Positions 17,040 to 25,354 of a stretch of DNA of 64,000 nt are shown piece by piece. The stretch spans positions 1,655,543-1,719,542 of the forward strand of contig NZ_JAJOYR010000001.1 in NCBI RefSeq assembly GCF_021202945.1. Direction: 5' to 3'. Below the pieces are notes generated by a model. That model did no database searches. It was not told the origin of the DNA and saw only the letters and a list, made by a program, of their open reading frames with translations. Source of the stretch: Stenotrophomonas sp. SY1 (GTDB lineage Bacteria > Pseudomonadota > Gammaproteobacteria > Xanthomonadales > Xanthomonadaceae). The position numbers and the translations under genes are program-made. The first letter of the stretch is position 1; the number at the start of each line of letters is the position of its first letter.

Positions 17040-17775
17040 CAAATGGATTGTGCGGCTGCTGATGGCTGCCGCGGTGCTGTTCTGCGCGTCGGCTTCGGCG
17101 GCCGGGGGCGGCAAGCTGCAACAGGCCGGCAACGACCTGGGTGACCAGGCCTCGCTGCAACGTGGTGCGCAGGCTTACATGAGCTATTGCTCGGCCTGTC
17201 ATTCGCTCAAGTACCTGCGCTATTCGCGCATGGCCGAGGATCTGGGCCTGAGCGAAGAGCAGGTGATGAAAAACCTCAACTTCACCGGCGCTGCCTATGG
17301 CGAGCAGATCCAGGTGTCGATGCCGCATGACGCGGCGACCAAGTGGTTCGGCAAGATGCCGCCGGACCTGAGCCTGATCTCCCGCGTGCGCGGCAGCGAC
17401 TGGATCTACAGCTACCTCAAATCGTTCTATCTGGACGAGTCGCGGCCGCTGGGCTGGAACAACACAGTGTTCCCGAACGCCTCCATGCCCAACCCGTTGT
17501 GGGAGCTGCAGGGCATCCAGCACCCCATCCACGGCAAGGCCGAACAGGCCGGCATTGATCCGCCGGTGGTGGGCTTCACGCTCGGTCAGCCGGGCAAGGT
17601 TGACCCGCGTCAGTACGACCAGACCGTTCGCGACATCACCAATTTCCTGGAATATGCCGGTGAGCCGGCTGCATTGAAGCGGCAGAGCCTGGGCGTGTGG
17701 GTGATACTTTTCCTGGCACTGCTGACCTTCCTGGCCTACCTGGTCAAGACCGAATACTGGAAAGACGTGCATTGA
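17032..17775 (+). CDS. petC: Ubiquinol-cytochrome c reductase, cytochrome c1 subunit
   Basis: A 247-residue c-type cytochrome that passes electrons from the Rieske centre to soluble cytochrome c. A cleavable signal (about 1-24) leads to a periplasmic heme domain with the attachment site CSACH (about residue 57) and the axial methionine probably in the region around residue 95 or 157. A single C-terminal helix (VILFLALLTFLAYLVKTEYW) anchors it in the membrane. The start overlaps petB. It ends the bc1 operon; the spacing of about 140 bases to sspA leaves room for a separate promoter. Confidence 0.96.
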   Translation: MTDKWIVRLLMAAAVLFCASASAAGGGKLQQAGNDLGDQASLQRGAQAYMSYCSACHSLKYLRYSRMAEDLGLSEEQVMKNLNFTGAAYGEQIQVSMPHDAATKWFGKMPPDLSLISRVRGSDWIYSYLKSFYLDESRPLGWNNTVFPNASMPNPLWELQGIQHPIHGKAEQAGIDPPVVGFTLGQPGKVDPRQYDQTVRDITNFLEYAGEPAALKRQSLGVWVILFLALLTFLAYLVKTEYWKDVH

Positions 17776-17913
17776 TACAGGTGGGAGCCCGGGTGTGCAG
17801 GGGTCTTGGCAAGCGCGCCTGTCGATTGGCACACTCAGGTGACCGAGGCGACCGCTGGCACTGGGCTGGCGGGGCCGCAAGGCTGGCGGATTCCGGCCGT
17901 TGGAGAGCCTTTG

Positions 17914-18552
17914 ATGGCGGCGAGTGTGCGTATGCGTAATACCTTGACTCTGTTCTCTGCGACCGATGACGTGCTGTGCCACCGGGTGCGGTTGGTGCTG
18001 GCGGCCAAAGGCGTGACTTACGACCTGGTGCCGGTTGATGCGCAGAACCCGCCGGAAGACCTGATCGACCTGAACCCTTATCACTCGGTGCCGACCCTGG
18101 TCGAGCGCGAGCTGGTGCTGTACGCGGCTTCGGTGGTCAGCGAGTACCTCGACGAACGTTACCCGCATCCGCCGCTGATGCCGGTGGACCCGCTCTCGCG
18201 CGCACGCCTGCGTCTGGCCATGCTGCGCATCGAGCACGACTGGGTGCCGCAGGTGCAGGCCATCCAGCTGGGCAACAAGACCCAGGCCGAAGCTGGCCGC
18301 AAGCGATTGAAGGAACTGGTGGCGCAATCGGTGCCGCTGTTCAAGGCGTCCAAGTTCTTCCTCAATCCGGAAATGAGCCTGGCTGACTGCGCCATGGCGC
18401 CGATCATCTGGCGTCTGGATGCCCTGGGCGTTCCGCTGCCCAAGGATGGCAAGGCAATCGAGGATTACGGCAGCCGGATCTTCCGTAACCCCGGCTTCAT
18501 CCGCAGCCTGACCGACCAGGAAAAAAAGCTGCGCGAAATGCCGCCGCTTTGA
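17914..18552 (+). CDS. sspA: Stringent starvation protein A (GST-fold)
   Basis: A 212-residue glutathione-S-transferase-fold protein that, in E. coli, binds RNA polymerase rather than glutathione and changes transcription under starvation and acid stress. The thioredoxin-like N-terminal half begins LTLFSATDDVLCHRVRLVL, and the NPYHSVPTLVERELVLYAA segment is typical of SspA. The all-helical C-terminal domain covers about 95-205. I start it at the ATG at 17914, which has a GGAG site eight bases upstream; a longer in-frame reading to 17806 is not conserved. The order petABC-sspA-sspB is usual in this group. Confidence 0.94.
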   Translation: MAASVRMRNTLTLFSATDDVLCHRVRLVLAAKGVTYDLVPVDAQNPPEDLIDLNPYHSVPTLVERELVLYAASVVSEYLDERYPHPPLMPVDPLSRARLRLAMLRIEHDWVPQVQAIQLGNKTQAEAGRKRLKELVAQSVPLFKASKFFLNPEMSLADCAMAPIIWRLDALGVPLPKDGKAIEDYGSRIFRNPGFIRSLTDQEKKLREMPPL

Positions 18553-18634
18553 GCCGCTGAAGGCTGTATGTCGACTTATCGATCACCGCCGGCTGGCGGT
18601 GATCGCATGGGCAATGGCGCGTACACTTGTCCAC

Positions 18635-19069
18635 ATGACAGAAGAAACTTTCCGGATGAGTAGCCACCGGCCGTACCTGTTGCGGGCGTTGGTGGAATGG
18701 ATCAACGACAACGGCATGACACCGCACCTGATGGTGGATGCCGGTGTGCCGGGCGTGCAGGTGCCGGCCAGCGCGATAAAGGAAGAGCGCGTTGTGCTCA
18801 ACATCGCCGAGCGTGCGGTGATGCGTCTGCATATCGACAACGAGACGGTCAGTTTCACGGCACGTTTTTCCGGCACCAGCTTCCCGGTGAGCGTGCCGAT
18901 CTCGGCGGTGTTGGCGGTCTATGCGCGGGAGACCGGGCAGGGCATGGCGCTGCCGGACGATATCCCGGGTGCCGAGTCGGGACCGGATGACGATGCGCCG
19001 CCACCGTCCAGTCCGCCGGACGAGCCGCCACCGGCAGGCAAGCGCCCGCATCTGCGGGTGGTCAAGTAA
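18635..19069 (+). CDS. sspB: ClpXP adaptor SspB (stringent starvation protein B)
   Basis: A 144-residue adaptor that delivers ssrA-tagged proteins to the ClpXP protease. The folded substrate-binding domain covers about 10-115 (RPYLLRALVEWINDNGMTPHLMVDA is the family hallmark, shown in part). An acidic, Pro-rich linker follows, ending in the short ClpX-binding module RPHLRVVK at the extreme C-terminus. An ATG seven codons later (MSSHRPYLL) is an equally good start. It lies 82 bases after sspA, and a terminator hairpin follows its stop. Confidence 0.93.
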   Translation: MTEETFRMSSHRPYLLRALVEWINDNGMTPHLMVDAGVPGVQVPASAIKEERVVLNIAERAVMRLHIDNETVSFTARFSGTSFPVSVPISAVLAVYARETGQGMALPDDIPGAESGPDDDAPPPSSPPDEPPPAGKRPHLRVVK

Positions 19070-19080
19070 CCCAAGCTTCC

Positions 19081-19108
19081 ACCGCCGCCGCAAGGCGGCG
19101 GTTTTCGT
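19081..19108 (+). terminator. Rho-independent terminator after sspB
   Basis: Nine-base arms ACCGCCGCC and GGCGGCGGT around a GCAA loop, followed by TTTCGTTG, 11 bases after the sspB stop. This closes the sspAB transcript. Confidence 0.8.
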
Positions 19109-19419
19109 TGTGCGGAACGTTCCGGTGCGAGAACACCTTGCTTTGCCGGCTTCTGCGTAGGAGCGGCGTGAGCCGCGAAGCTGATGGACGATCGGCCGAT
19201 GGGTTGCACGCAACCCAGGTTCGGCGTCAGTGCCAACCAGCCTGAGTTGAATCAACGCCGCGAATGTCTATCGGTCCTGGAGCGCGCTGGAGTTGGGCGG
19301 CGCTGCTTCCCCGTCGGCATGGCTGTGCGCTGTCCTGCCGTGCGGCTGGCTGATTTGCGCAGACACCACGTTGGGACTCCGGCCTTGCCGGCGAAATTTC
19401 TGCCGGACATGGCCCGGTA
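19109..19419. other. Intergenic region with a single SMAG-like hairpin
   Basis: About 310 bases without a gene, between the sspB terminator and the end of the DUF3301 gene. A single REP/SMAG-like unit starts with GTAG at 19157 (GTAGGAGCGGCGTGAGCCGC) and a short inverted repeat GGGTTGC / CAACCC lies at about 19200-19217. I see nothing else. Confidence 0.5.
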
Positions 19420-19770
19420 TTACACGTCCTCGGCGTCTTCGGTGCTTTGCCGCAGCCGGCCAATCTGTGCGGCGGAAGGGCCGGTGAAGGAGACCAGCTG
19501 GCCACCGCGCAGCACCATGCGCCCGGAATGGCGGTCGACGCCGTCATGGGAATAGTCGAAGCGGAAGCTGCGCTCGAAGCCGACCCAGCCGTTGGGCAGT
19601 CGGCACAGGCGCAGGCCGGTGGCGTGGACGCTCTGGTCCAGCCACTGCACGTCGGCAGCGCGGCAGGCATTGCGGCCAAGTTCGGTGGCGCGGTCGGCGG
19701 CAGCGCGGGAACGGTCCCAGAACGCAAAGCCGATCGCACCGACGATCATCAAGATGAGCAGGGTAGGCAT
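19420..19770 (-). CDS. DUF3301 family small membrane-anchored protein
   Basis: A 116-residue protein with one N-terminal membrane helix (MPTLLILMIVGAIGFAFWD) and a cytoplasmic or periplasmic domain with the family pattern RNACRAADVQWLDQSV, LCRLPNGWVGFERSFRFDYS and GRMVLRGGQLVSF. DUF3301 proteins are widespread in gammaproteobacteria and have no established role. It is followed upstream, after 76 bases on the same strand, by a DUF2272 gene. The acidic C-terminal tail STEDAEDV is unremarkable. Confidence 0.82.
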   Translation of the reverse strand: MPTLLILMIVGAIGFAFWDRSRAAADRATELGRNACRAADVQWLDQSVHATGLRLCRLPNGWVGFERSFRFDYSHDGVDRHSGRMVLRGGQLVSFTGPSAAQIGRLRQSTEDAEDV

Positions 19771-19846
19771 GGCGCCACTTTAGGGCATCTGCTGCCCTGG
19801 CGAGTAGCGTGATGACATGCGCGCCCGTGCCGGAGTCTGATGGCCG

Positions 19847-20821
19847 TCAGCGCGTGGGCGGAACGGCTGTGTTCTGTGTCGGCGGCAGCGTGGTGGGCGA
19901 AACGACGGGAACCTGCCGCACAGGAGCTGTGGCGGTCAATTTCAACAACGCCGCCCAGTCCTGTCGATTGAGGTTGCACTCGTCCTCCTGTCCCGGTGAG
20001 CAGCCCGGTTCCACCAGCGTTGCCGTGGTGCTGGAACTGGAAGCCTTGGGAAGTTCAAGCAGGCCGGTGCGATCGAGCGTGAGTTTGCGCATCGCCACCG
20101 TGTTGGCGACATTGCCGCCGATCAGATAAAGGGTGCGATCTCCGCCCATGTTGGCGCCGATGACCACTTCGCAATGCGACTTCCAGTGGCCAGCATTGCC
20201 GCTGCCCAGGGCCTGCACCAGGCCGCTGAAGTTCAGGGTGGTGCTGCGGTCGCGCAGATAGCACAGCATGTCGCCCGGTGCGGGCCTCTCGCTGGTCGGA
20301 TCGGCCAGGCGATAGGGCAATGCGCCGCCGCCGCCCTGGTAGGCGGCGCGGATGTAATCGATGTGGCGCGGTGAGCGGTTGAAGTTCGGCACGCTGGCAC
20401 GGGTCATCACCCATGAGATGAAGGCCGCTGACCAGGGGTTGTCGACGAGGAAGGCCCGGCAGTCGCTGTCCGTGTAACGGCTGCCTGTCGGCTGCATGCA
20501 ACTGCTGGCGCCGGGGATGGCGCCCATCGCCGACAAGGTGCCGCTGTCGCGCCAGTAACCGACCACGCGCTGCCAGGCGTACAGGCCGTTGTCGGCCAGA
20601 TGTACCGCTTCGGCTTCGGTGACGCCGAGGCTGGCGATGCGCCCATCGCGATCAATGAAGGGCCGATACCACAGCCGGTGCTCGTTGCAGGCGCTGCGAA
20701 CGATGGCCTTGGCGGTATCGCTCAGGCCGTAACGGGGCGGGATGTCGCAGACCTCCGCCGCCGAGGCAGCAAAGGCCGGGAGCAACAGCACCAAGCAGCA
20801 CGACAGGAATCGGTACGCCAC
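19847..20821 (-). CDS. DUF2272 domain-containing secreted protein
   Basis: A 324-residue protein starting at a GTG with a GGAG site six bases upstream. Residues 1-20 form a signal peptide (CCLVLLLPAFAASAA). A DUF2272 domain of CHAP/NlpC-like type covers about 60-240, with the segment CRAFLVDNPWSAAFISWVM and a His in GNAGHWKSHCEVVIGAN that may be catalytic. Such proteins are thought to be cell-wall amidases or related thiol enzymes; this is inference. The C-terminus is low-complexity, rich in Thr, Pro and Val. It is separated from nadC by 65 bases on the same strand. Confidence 0.78.
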   Translation of the reverse strand: MAYRFLSCCLVLLLPAFAASAAEVCDIPPRYGLSDTAKAIVRSACNEHRLWYRPFIDRDGRIASLGVTEAEAVHLADNGLYAWQRVVGYWRDSGTLSAMGAIPGASSCMQPTGSRYTDSDCRAFLVDNPWSAAFISWVMTRASVPNFNRSPRHIDYIRAAYQGGGGALPYRLADPTSERPAPGDMLCYLRDRSTTLNFSGLVQALGSGNAGHWKSHCEVVIGANMGGDRTLYLIGGNVANTVAMRKLTLDRTGLLELPKASSSSTTATLVEPGCSPGQEDECNLNRQDWAALLKLTATAPVRQVPVVSPTTLPPTQNTAVPPTR

Positions 20822-20886
20822 ATGAAACTCCACGAGCGGTGGGACAAGTGTCGCAGGCCAGGACGTGTGGATGCCGTGAGCAGGGT

Positions 20887-21747
20887 TCAGCCTGGCGGCG
20901 GGCCGAGTTTGAGCGACAGGTCGATGGCCTGCACGTGTTTGGTCAAGCCGCCGATCGAGATGCAGTCCACCCCGTCCTCGGCGATGGAGCGTAGAACAGT
21001 CAGGTCGACGCTGCCGGAGACTTCCAGCGGAATGCGCCCGGCGGCGATGCGGACCGCGTCGCGGCGCATGGCCGGGCTGAAGTCGTCGATGAGGATGCGC
21101 TCGCAGCCGGCCGCCAGGGCTTCTTCCAGCTGTTGCAGGTCTTCCACCTCGACCACCAGCGGCAGTTTGGGCTGCTGTGCGCGTGCTGCCTGGACCGCTG
21201 CGGTGAGCGAACCGGCCGCGCGGATGTGGTTTTCCTTGAGCATCACCGTGTCGAACAGGCCGATGCGGTGGTTGTCGCCGCCGCCGCAGCGCACCGCGTA
21301 CTTCTGCGCCAGACGCAGGCCGGGCAGGGTTTTGCGGGTGTCGAGGATGCGCGCCTGGGTGCCGGCTACCGCGGCCACATACCGGGCGGTGACGGTGGCG
21401 GTGGCGGAAAGGGTCTGCAGGAAGTTGAGTGAAGTGCGCTCGGCGCTGACCAGGCTGCGGCTGCGGCCCTGCAGCGTTGCCAGCACGGTGCCGGCGGTGA
21501 CGTGGTCGCCTTCCAGTACCCGCCAATCGATCTGCACCTGCGGGTCGAGCGCACGATGCGTGGCATCGAACCAGGGGCGGCCGGCGATCACCGCGTCCTG
21601 CTTGCACAGCAGGTAGGCGCTGTCGGCGCTGTCGGGCAACAGGGCGGCGGTGACGTCACCGCTGCCGATGTCCTCGGCCAGGGCGCGGGCGACGTCGGCG
21701 TCGATCTGTTCCTGCGGCGGGGCGGACGGCGGGTGCGGCAGCATCAC
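20887..21747 (-). CDS. nadC: Nicotinate-nucleotide pyrophosphorylase (carboxylating)
   Basis: A 286-residue enzyme of de novo NAD synthesis that turns quinolinate and PRPP into nicotinate mononucleotide with loss of CO2. The active-site segments DTRKTLPGLR, KYAVRCGGGDNHR and MLKENHI are all present, together with the C-terminal EVSGSVDL and ISIGGLTKH strands of the beta/alpha barrel. Its start overlaps the stop of the Trm112-like gene by four bases (ATGA), so the two are coupled. The rest of the pathway (nadA, nadB) is not in this window. Confidence 0.96.
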   Translation of the reverse strand: MMLPHPPSAPPQEQIDADVARALAEDIGSGDVTAALLPDSADSAYLLCKQDAVIAGRPWFDATHRALDPQVQIDWRVLEGDHVTAGTVLATLQGRSRSLVSAERTSLNFLQTLSATATVTARYVAAVAGTQARILDTRKTLPGLRLAQKYAVRCGGGDNHRIGLFDTVMLKENHIRAAGSLTAAVQAARAQQPKLPLVVEVEDLQQLEEALAAGCERILIDDFSPAMRRDAVRIAAGRIPLEVSGSVDLTVLRSIAEDGVDCISIGGLTKHVQAIDLSLKLGPPPG

Positions 21748-22013
21748 TTGGCCGGGAAATCAGCGATCTGGGCTGTGGCGATGGCTTCTTCGGCCAGCAG
21801 CACCGGGATGCCGTCTTCGACGCGGAACACCTGCTTGCGGTCGCCGGTGACCAGGGCTTCGCGCAGTGCCTGGGACTGGATGCTGCCATCGGCGCGGGCG
21901 ATGTTGCCGCCGGCAATGGCGCGGTTCAGCGCTTCCAGGCCGGCACTGTCCAGCAGGAAAAGCGGCTGGCGGGTGCCGGGAGAGACGAGCAGGTCGAGCA
22001 GTTTGCGGTCCAT
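21744..22013 (-). CDS. Trm112 family protein
   Basis: An 89-residue small protein of the Trm112/YcaR type (MDRKLLDLLVSPGTRQPLFL, GIPVLL near the C-terminus). In other organisms Trm112 proteins activate methyltransferases and bind zinc through cysteines. This copy has no cysteine at the usual positions: the first CP motif reads VSPGTRQPL. It is therefore a zinc-less version, as is also common in Xanthomonadaceae annotations by name. It is the first gene of a pair with nadC and is divergent from purE, whose start is 60 bases away. Confidence 0.75.
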   Translation of the reverse strand: MDRKLLDLLVSPGTRQPLFLLDSAGLEALNRAIAGGNIARADGSIQSQALREALVTGDRKQVFRVEDGIPVLLAEEAIATAQIADFPAK

Positions 22014-22072
22014 CAGGTCGTGGTCTTGCGGGGAAGATGGCTAGAATACGTCTTTGCAGCAGGTGACGGCCA

Positions 22073-22576
22073 ATGACCCTCAACCCCTCCGTGCCGCTTG
22101 TCGGCATCGTCATGGGTTCCCGCTCCGACTGGGAAACCATGCAGCACGCTGCCCAGAAGCTTGATGCGCTGGGTGTTCCATACGAAGTGAAGGTGGTTTC
22201 GGCGCATCGCACGCCGGACGTGCTGTTCACATACGCCGAGCAGGCGGGCGCGCGCGGTCTGCGCGCGATCATCGCCGGTGCCGGCGGCGCGGCGCACCTG
22301 CCGGGCATGCTGGCGGCCAAGACTGCCGTGCCGGTGCTGGGCGTGCCGGTGCAGTCCAAGGCGCTCAACGGCATGGATTCACTGCTGTCGATCGTGCAGA
22401 TGCCGGCCGGCATTCCGGTGGCCACGTTCGCCATCGGCAACGCGGGTGCGGCCAATGCAGCGCTGTTCGCTGCAGCGATGCTGGCCCCGGAGCAGCCGCA
22501 GATCGGCGTGGCGCTGGATGCTTTCCGTGAGCGGCAGACCACCGATGTGATGGCCGCGGACGACCCTCGCCTATGA
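22073..22576 (+). CDS. purE: 5-(carboxyamino)imidazole ribonucleotide mutase
   Basis: A 167-residue class I PurE that moves the carboxyl of N5-CAIR to make CAIR in purine synthesis. Signatures are [23 protein letters not shown] (catalytic His), [13 protein letters not shown] and [20 protein letters not shown]. The ATG follows a spacer after the divergent Trm112-like gene. purK follows after 121 bases and is its normal partner; the gap contains no gene but has a G-run hairpin-like stretch and both are probably one transcript. Confidence 0.96.
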   Translation: MTLNPSVPLVGIVMGSRSDWETMQHAAQKLDALGVPYEVKVVSAHRTPDVLFTYAEQAGARGLRAIIAGAGGAAHLPGMLAAKTAVPVLGVPVQSKALNGMDSLLSIVQMPAGIPVATFAIGNAGAANAALFAAAMLAPEQPQIGVALDAFRERQTTDVMAADDPRL

Positions 22577-22697
22577 TCTTTGGCGGCATCGGCATGCAGG
22601 CGTCGCACGCGGGCATGTCTTCCGATCGCTCTCCCGCAGGTGGGGGAGCAGGCGGTTGGTGCCGCCGACAGCATGAACTTCTGGAGCAGTTGCGGGC

Positions 22698-23840
22698 ATG
22701 AGTACGGTAGGTATTTTGGGCGGCGGACAGCTGGCCCGCATGATGGCCCTGGCAGGCGCGCCGCTGGGCGTTCGCTTTGTGGTGTTCGACCCGGCTGCTG
22801 ATGCCTGTGCCGGCCAGGTGGCGCCGCTGCAGGTGGGCGCATTCGATGACACCGCCGCACTGGCCGAGTTCGCAGCCAAGGTGGATGTGATCACCTTCGA
22901 TTTCGAAAACGTACCGGCCGCCAGCGCGCGCTGGTTGTCCGAGCGCAGGCCGGTGTTTCCGAACCCGGCCGCGCTGGCCGTGGCGCAGGATCGTCTGAGC
23001 GAGAAGACCCTGTTCCAGGAACTGGGCATCCCGCTGCCGCCGTTCGCCGATATCCGCAGCCGCGAGGAACTGGGCGCAAAGGTGGCCGAGTTCGGTACGC
23101 CCTGCATCCTCAAGACCCGCCGCCTGGGCTACGACGGCAAGGGCCAATTCCGCATCCGCAGTGACGCGGACATCGATGCCGCGTGGCAGGCGCTGGGTGT
23201 GCAGGTCGAGAAGACCGGGTTGATCCTGGAAGGCTTCGTTGCCTTTGATCGGGAGGTCAGTGTGGTGGCGGTGCGTGGCCGTGACGGCGAGTTCCGCGCC
23301 TGGCCGTTGACCGGCAACTGGCATGTCGATGGCGTGTTGTCGGCCAGTCTGGCGCCGGCGGCTGTTTCGACGGAGCAGTACGACATCGCCATCGGCTATG
23401 CGCGTCGCCTGGCCGAGCGCCTGGACTACGTGGGCGTGTTCGCGCTGGAACTGTTCTGCCGGGGCGAGGAGCTGCTGGTCAACGAGATGGCCCCGCGCGT
23501 TCACAACTCCGGGCACTGGACCAGCGACGGCGCCGAAACCTCGCAGTTCGAAAACCACCTGCGCGCGGTGCTGGGTCTGCCGCTGGGCGACACCCGCGTG
23601 CTGGGCCATGCGTGCATGCTCAACTGGCTGGGCCAGATGCCGGATGCGACGGCCGTGCTGGCCGAGCCAGCCGGTCACTGGCATGACTATGGCAAGCAGC
23701 CGCGTGAGGGTCGCAAGGTCGGCCACGCCAATCTGCGCGAGGATTCCCCCGCCGCCCTGGCCGACGCGCTGGAACGGGTGGGTGAATCCCTGGGCCGGCA
23801 GGCACAGGTGGCGCCGGTGCTGGACGTGCTGCGCCGCTGA
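22698..23840 (+). CDS. purK: N5-carboxyaminoimidazole ribonucleotide synthase
   Basis: A 380-residue ATP-grasp enzyme that carboxylates AIR with bicarbonate and ATP. The N-terminal Rossmann-like start is VGILGGGQLARMMALAG. ATP-grasp features include KTRRLGYDGKGQ and the metal-binding NEMAPRVHNSGHWT segment. It gives N5-CAIR to the PurE mutase encoded just upstream. Length and all visible motifs are normal. Confidence 0.96.
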   Translation: MSTVGILGGGQLARMMALAGAPLGVRFVVFDPAADACAGQVAPLQVGAFDDTAALAEFAAKVDVITFDFENVPAASARWLSERRPVFPNPAALAVAQDRLSEKTLFQELGIPLPPFADIRSREELGAKVAEFGTPCILKTRRLGYDGKGQFRIRSDADIDAAWQALGVQVEKTGLILEGFVAFDREVSVVAVRGRDGEFRAWPLTGNWHVDGVLSASLAPAAVSTEQYDIAIGYARRLAERLDYVGVFALELFCRGEELLVNEMAPRVHNSGHWTSDGAETSQFENHLRAVLGLPLGDTRVLGHACMLNWLGQMPDATAVLAEPAGHWHDYGKQPREGRKVGHANLREDSPAALADALERVGESLGRQAQVAPVLDVLRR

Positions 23841-23911
23841 AGCGCGGCACCGTTACATCGGCATAAGGTTGCAAGGCGTAGCGTCTCCGGCACTTCAACC
23901 GGAGACGGATC

Positions 23912-24247
23912 ATGCTGGACTGGAACGAGTACCGCCGTGAGCTGAAAGGCCGGATCGGTGAACTGGGCAAGCTTTCACCCGATACGCTCAAGGGCTACCT
24001 GACGCTGAGCGGTGCTGGCGCACAGACCAAGCATCTGGACGGCAAGACCCGCGAGTTGATCGCGCTGGCGGTGGCTGTGACCACCCGCTGCGATGGCTGC
24101 ATCACCACGCATGTCGATGCGGCCCTGAAGCAGGGCGCCAGCCGCGAAGAGATTTCCGAGGCGCTGGGTGTTGCGGTGGCCCTCAATGCTGGTGCGGCGA
24201 TGGTGTACTCGGCGCGGGTGCTCGATGCGGTGGAAGCGCACGGATAG
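23912..24247 (+). CDS. Carboxymuconolactone decarboxylase (AhpD-like) family protein
   Basis: A 111-residue alkylhydroperoxidase-like protein. The redox motif CDGCITTHVDAALKQGAS (Cys at about 55 and 58, His62) is the CxxCxxxH arrangement of AhpD-like enzymes that reduce peroxides. A good GGAG site is upstream (accGGAGacggatc). It stands alone after purK, 71 bases downstream, and may share its transcript or have its own promoter. Function in peroxide defence is inferred from the family. Confidence 0.88.
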   Translation: MLDWNEYRRELKGRIGELGKLSPDTLKGYLTLSGAGAQTKHLDGKTRELIALAVAVTTRCDGCITTHVDAALKQGASREEISEALGVAVALNAGAAMVYSARVLDAVEAHG

Positions 24248-24318
24248 GTAGGGCGCCGAGCCATGCTCGGCAAGGCGTTTCCGGGCAAGCCCCAGCGCAG
24301 CTTGGCTGCGCTCTACAA
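24247..24318. repeat. SMAG-like repeat region
   Basis: A unit starting GTAGGGCGCCGAGCCATGCT (24248) and containing CCGAGCCATGCTCGG, itself a perfect hairpin, is followed by a second hairpin GCGCAG / CTGCGC that ends CTCTAC at 24316. The GTAG...CTAC borders are those of the Stenotrophomonas SMAG family. It separates the AhpD-like gene from the convergent sodB. Confidence 0.7.
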
Positions 24319-24334
24319 GGGGCGGCCCTGGATA

Positions 24335-24913
24335 TCAGCGTAACTGCGCGCCGACGAAGTCCCAGTTAACCAGCTTCCAGAATGCCTGCAGATAGCGTGC
24401 GCGTTCATTCTGGTAGTCGCTGTAATAGGCGTGCTCCCAGGCGTCGCAGGCCAGCAATGGCTTGCTGTCGCCGGTCAGCGGGGTGTTGGCATTGCGGGTG
24501 GTGACAACGGCCAGCGCGCCGTCGGGGTGCTGGACCAGCCAGGTCCAGCCCGAGCCGAACACGCTCATCGCGGCGCGGTTGAACTCCTCGCGCAGTTTCT
24601 GTACATCGCCGAACTGACGGCTGATGCGGTCTGCCAACGCGCCGTGCGGCTCCTCGCCGGTCCGCGGGTGCAGGCACTGCCAGAAGAAGGCGTGGTTCCA
24701 GGCCTGGGCTGCGGCTTCGAAGAGGCTGCCCTGGCTGCTGCGGACGATGTCCTCAAGCGGCAGCTGCGCCATGTCGGTGCCGACGATGCGCGCATTGACT
24801 GCGTCCACATAGCCGCGATGGTGCTGGCCGTGGTGAAGATCCAGGGCTTGCGCCGAAATATGTGGTTGCAGTGCGGTGCGAGCGTAGGGCAGTTCAGGCA
24901 GTTCGATGGGCAT
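24335..24913 (-). CDS. sodB: Superoxide dismutase, iron type
   Basis: A 192-residue Fe/Mn superoxide dismutase. The four metal ligands are visible: the first His in LDLHHGQHH, His in AQAWNHAFFW, Asp in CDAWEHAYY and its following His. The Gln in FEAAAQAWNH and the FGSGWTWLV motif are those of iron rather than manganese enzymes. I use the ATG at 24913 (MPIELPEL) in place of a longer frame. It is convergent with the AhpD-like gene and divergent from the glutaredoxin gene, with both neighbours also linked to redox protection. Confidence 0.95.
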   Translation of the reverse strand: MPIELPELPYARTALQPHISAQALDLHHGQHHRGYVDAVNARIVGTDMAQLPLEDIVRSSQGSLFEAAAQAWNHAFFWQCLHPRTGEEPHGALADRISRQFGDVQKLREEFNRAAMSVFGSGWTWLVQHPDGALAVVTTRNANTPLTGDSKPLLACDAWEHAYYSDYQNERARYLQAFWKLVNWDFVGAQLR

Positions 24914-25033
24914 GGTGAACTCATTTCGGGGCAAAGGCGCCGGCGGTGGGCCTGCTCGGCTTACAATCGGCGGCCACGGGAAAGTCTATCCGACCAGGAC
25001 GGGCCGTTCTTTCGCAGCAGCTGGGAGAGTCGT

Positions 25034-25354
25034 ATGCCGGTGATGGAGCAAATCCAGGCAGAGGTGGAGCAGCATCCCCTTGTCCTGTTCATGAAGGGTA
25101 CGCCGCAGTACCCGATGTGCGGCTATTCCAGCCGCGCGGTGCAGGCGTTGCTGGCCGCCGGTGCCGTCAACCTGCGCACGGTCAACGTGCTCGAGTTCCC
25201 CGAGGTGCGGGCCAACCTGGCGCGTTTCTCGAACCTGCCGACCTTCCCGCAGTTCTTCATGCACGGTGAGTTGATCGGCGGCTGCGACATCATCCTTGAG
25301 CTGCTGGAGTCCGGCGAGCTCAAGCGCATCGTGGCCGAGGCCGGGCAAGCGTGA
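25034..25354 (+). CDS. grxD: Monothiol glutaredoxin (Grx4/GrxD type)
   Basis: A 106-residue monothiol glutaredoxin that carries [2Fe-2S] clusters. The active site is CGYS (in GTPQYPMCGYSSRA), where most of the family has CGFS; Phe and Tyr are both aromatic. The glutathione-binding segments LPTFPQFFMHGELIGGCDI are standard. Start is the ATG at 25034 with GGGAGAG seven bases upstream. The SDR gene starts inside its last codons (GTGA overlap), so the two are translationally coupled. Confidence 0.95.
   Translation: MPVMEQIQAEVEQHPLVLFMKGTPQYPMCGYSSRAVQALLAAGAVNLRTVNVLEFPEVRANLARFSNLPTFPQFFMHGELIGGCDIILELLESGELKRIVAEAGQA

Noticed and set aside
19847..21607. A single 586-residue protein joining the DUF2272 gene to upstream sequence
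   Set aside because: The upstream part is out of frame with nadC, which is clear on the same strand. The DUF2272 protein starts at the GTG at 20821 with its own ribosome site.
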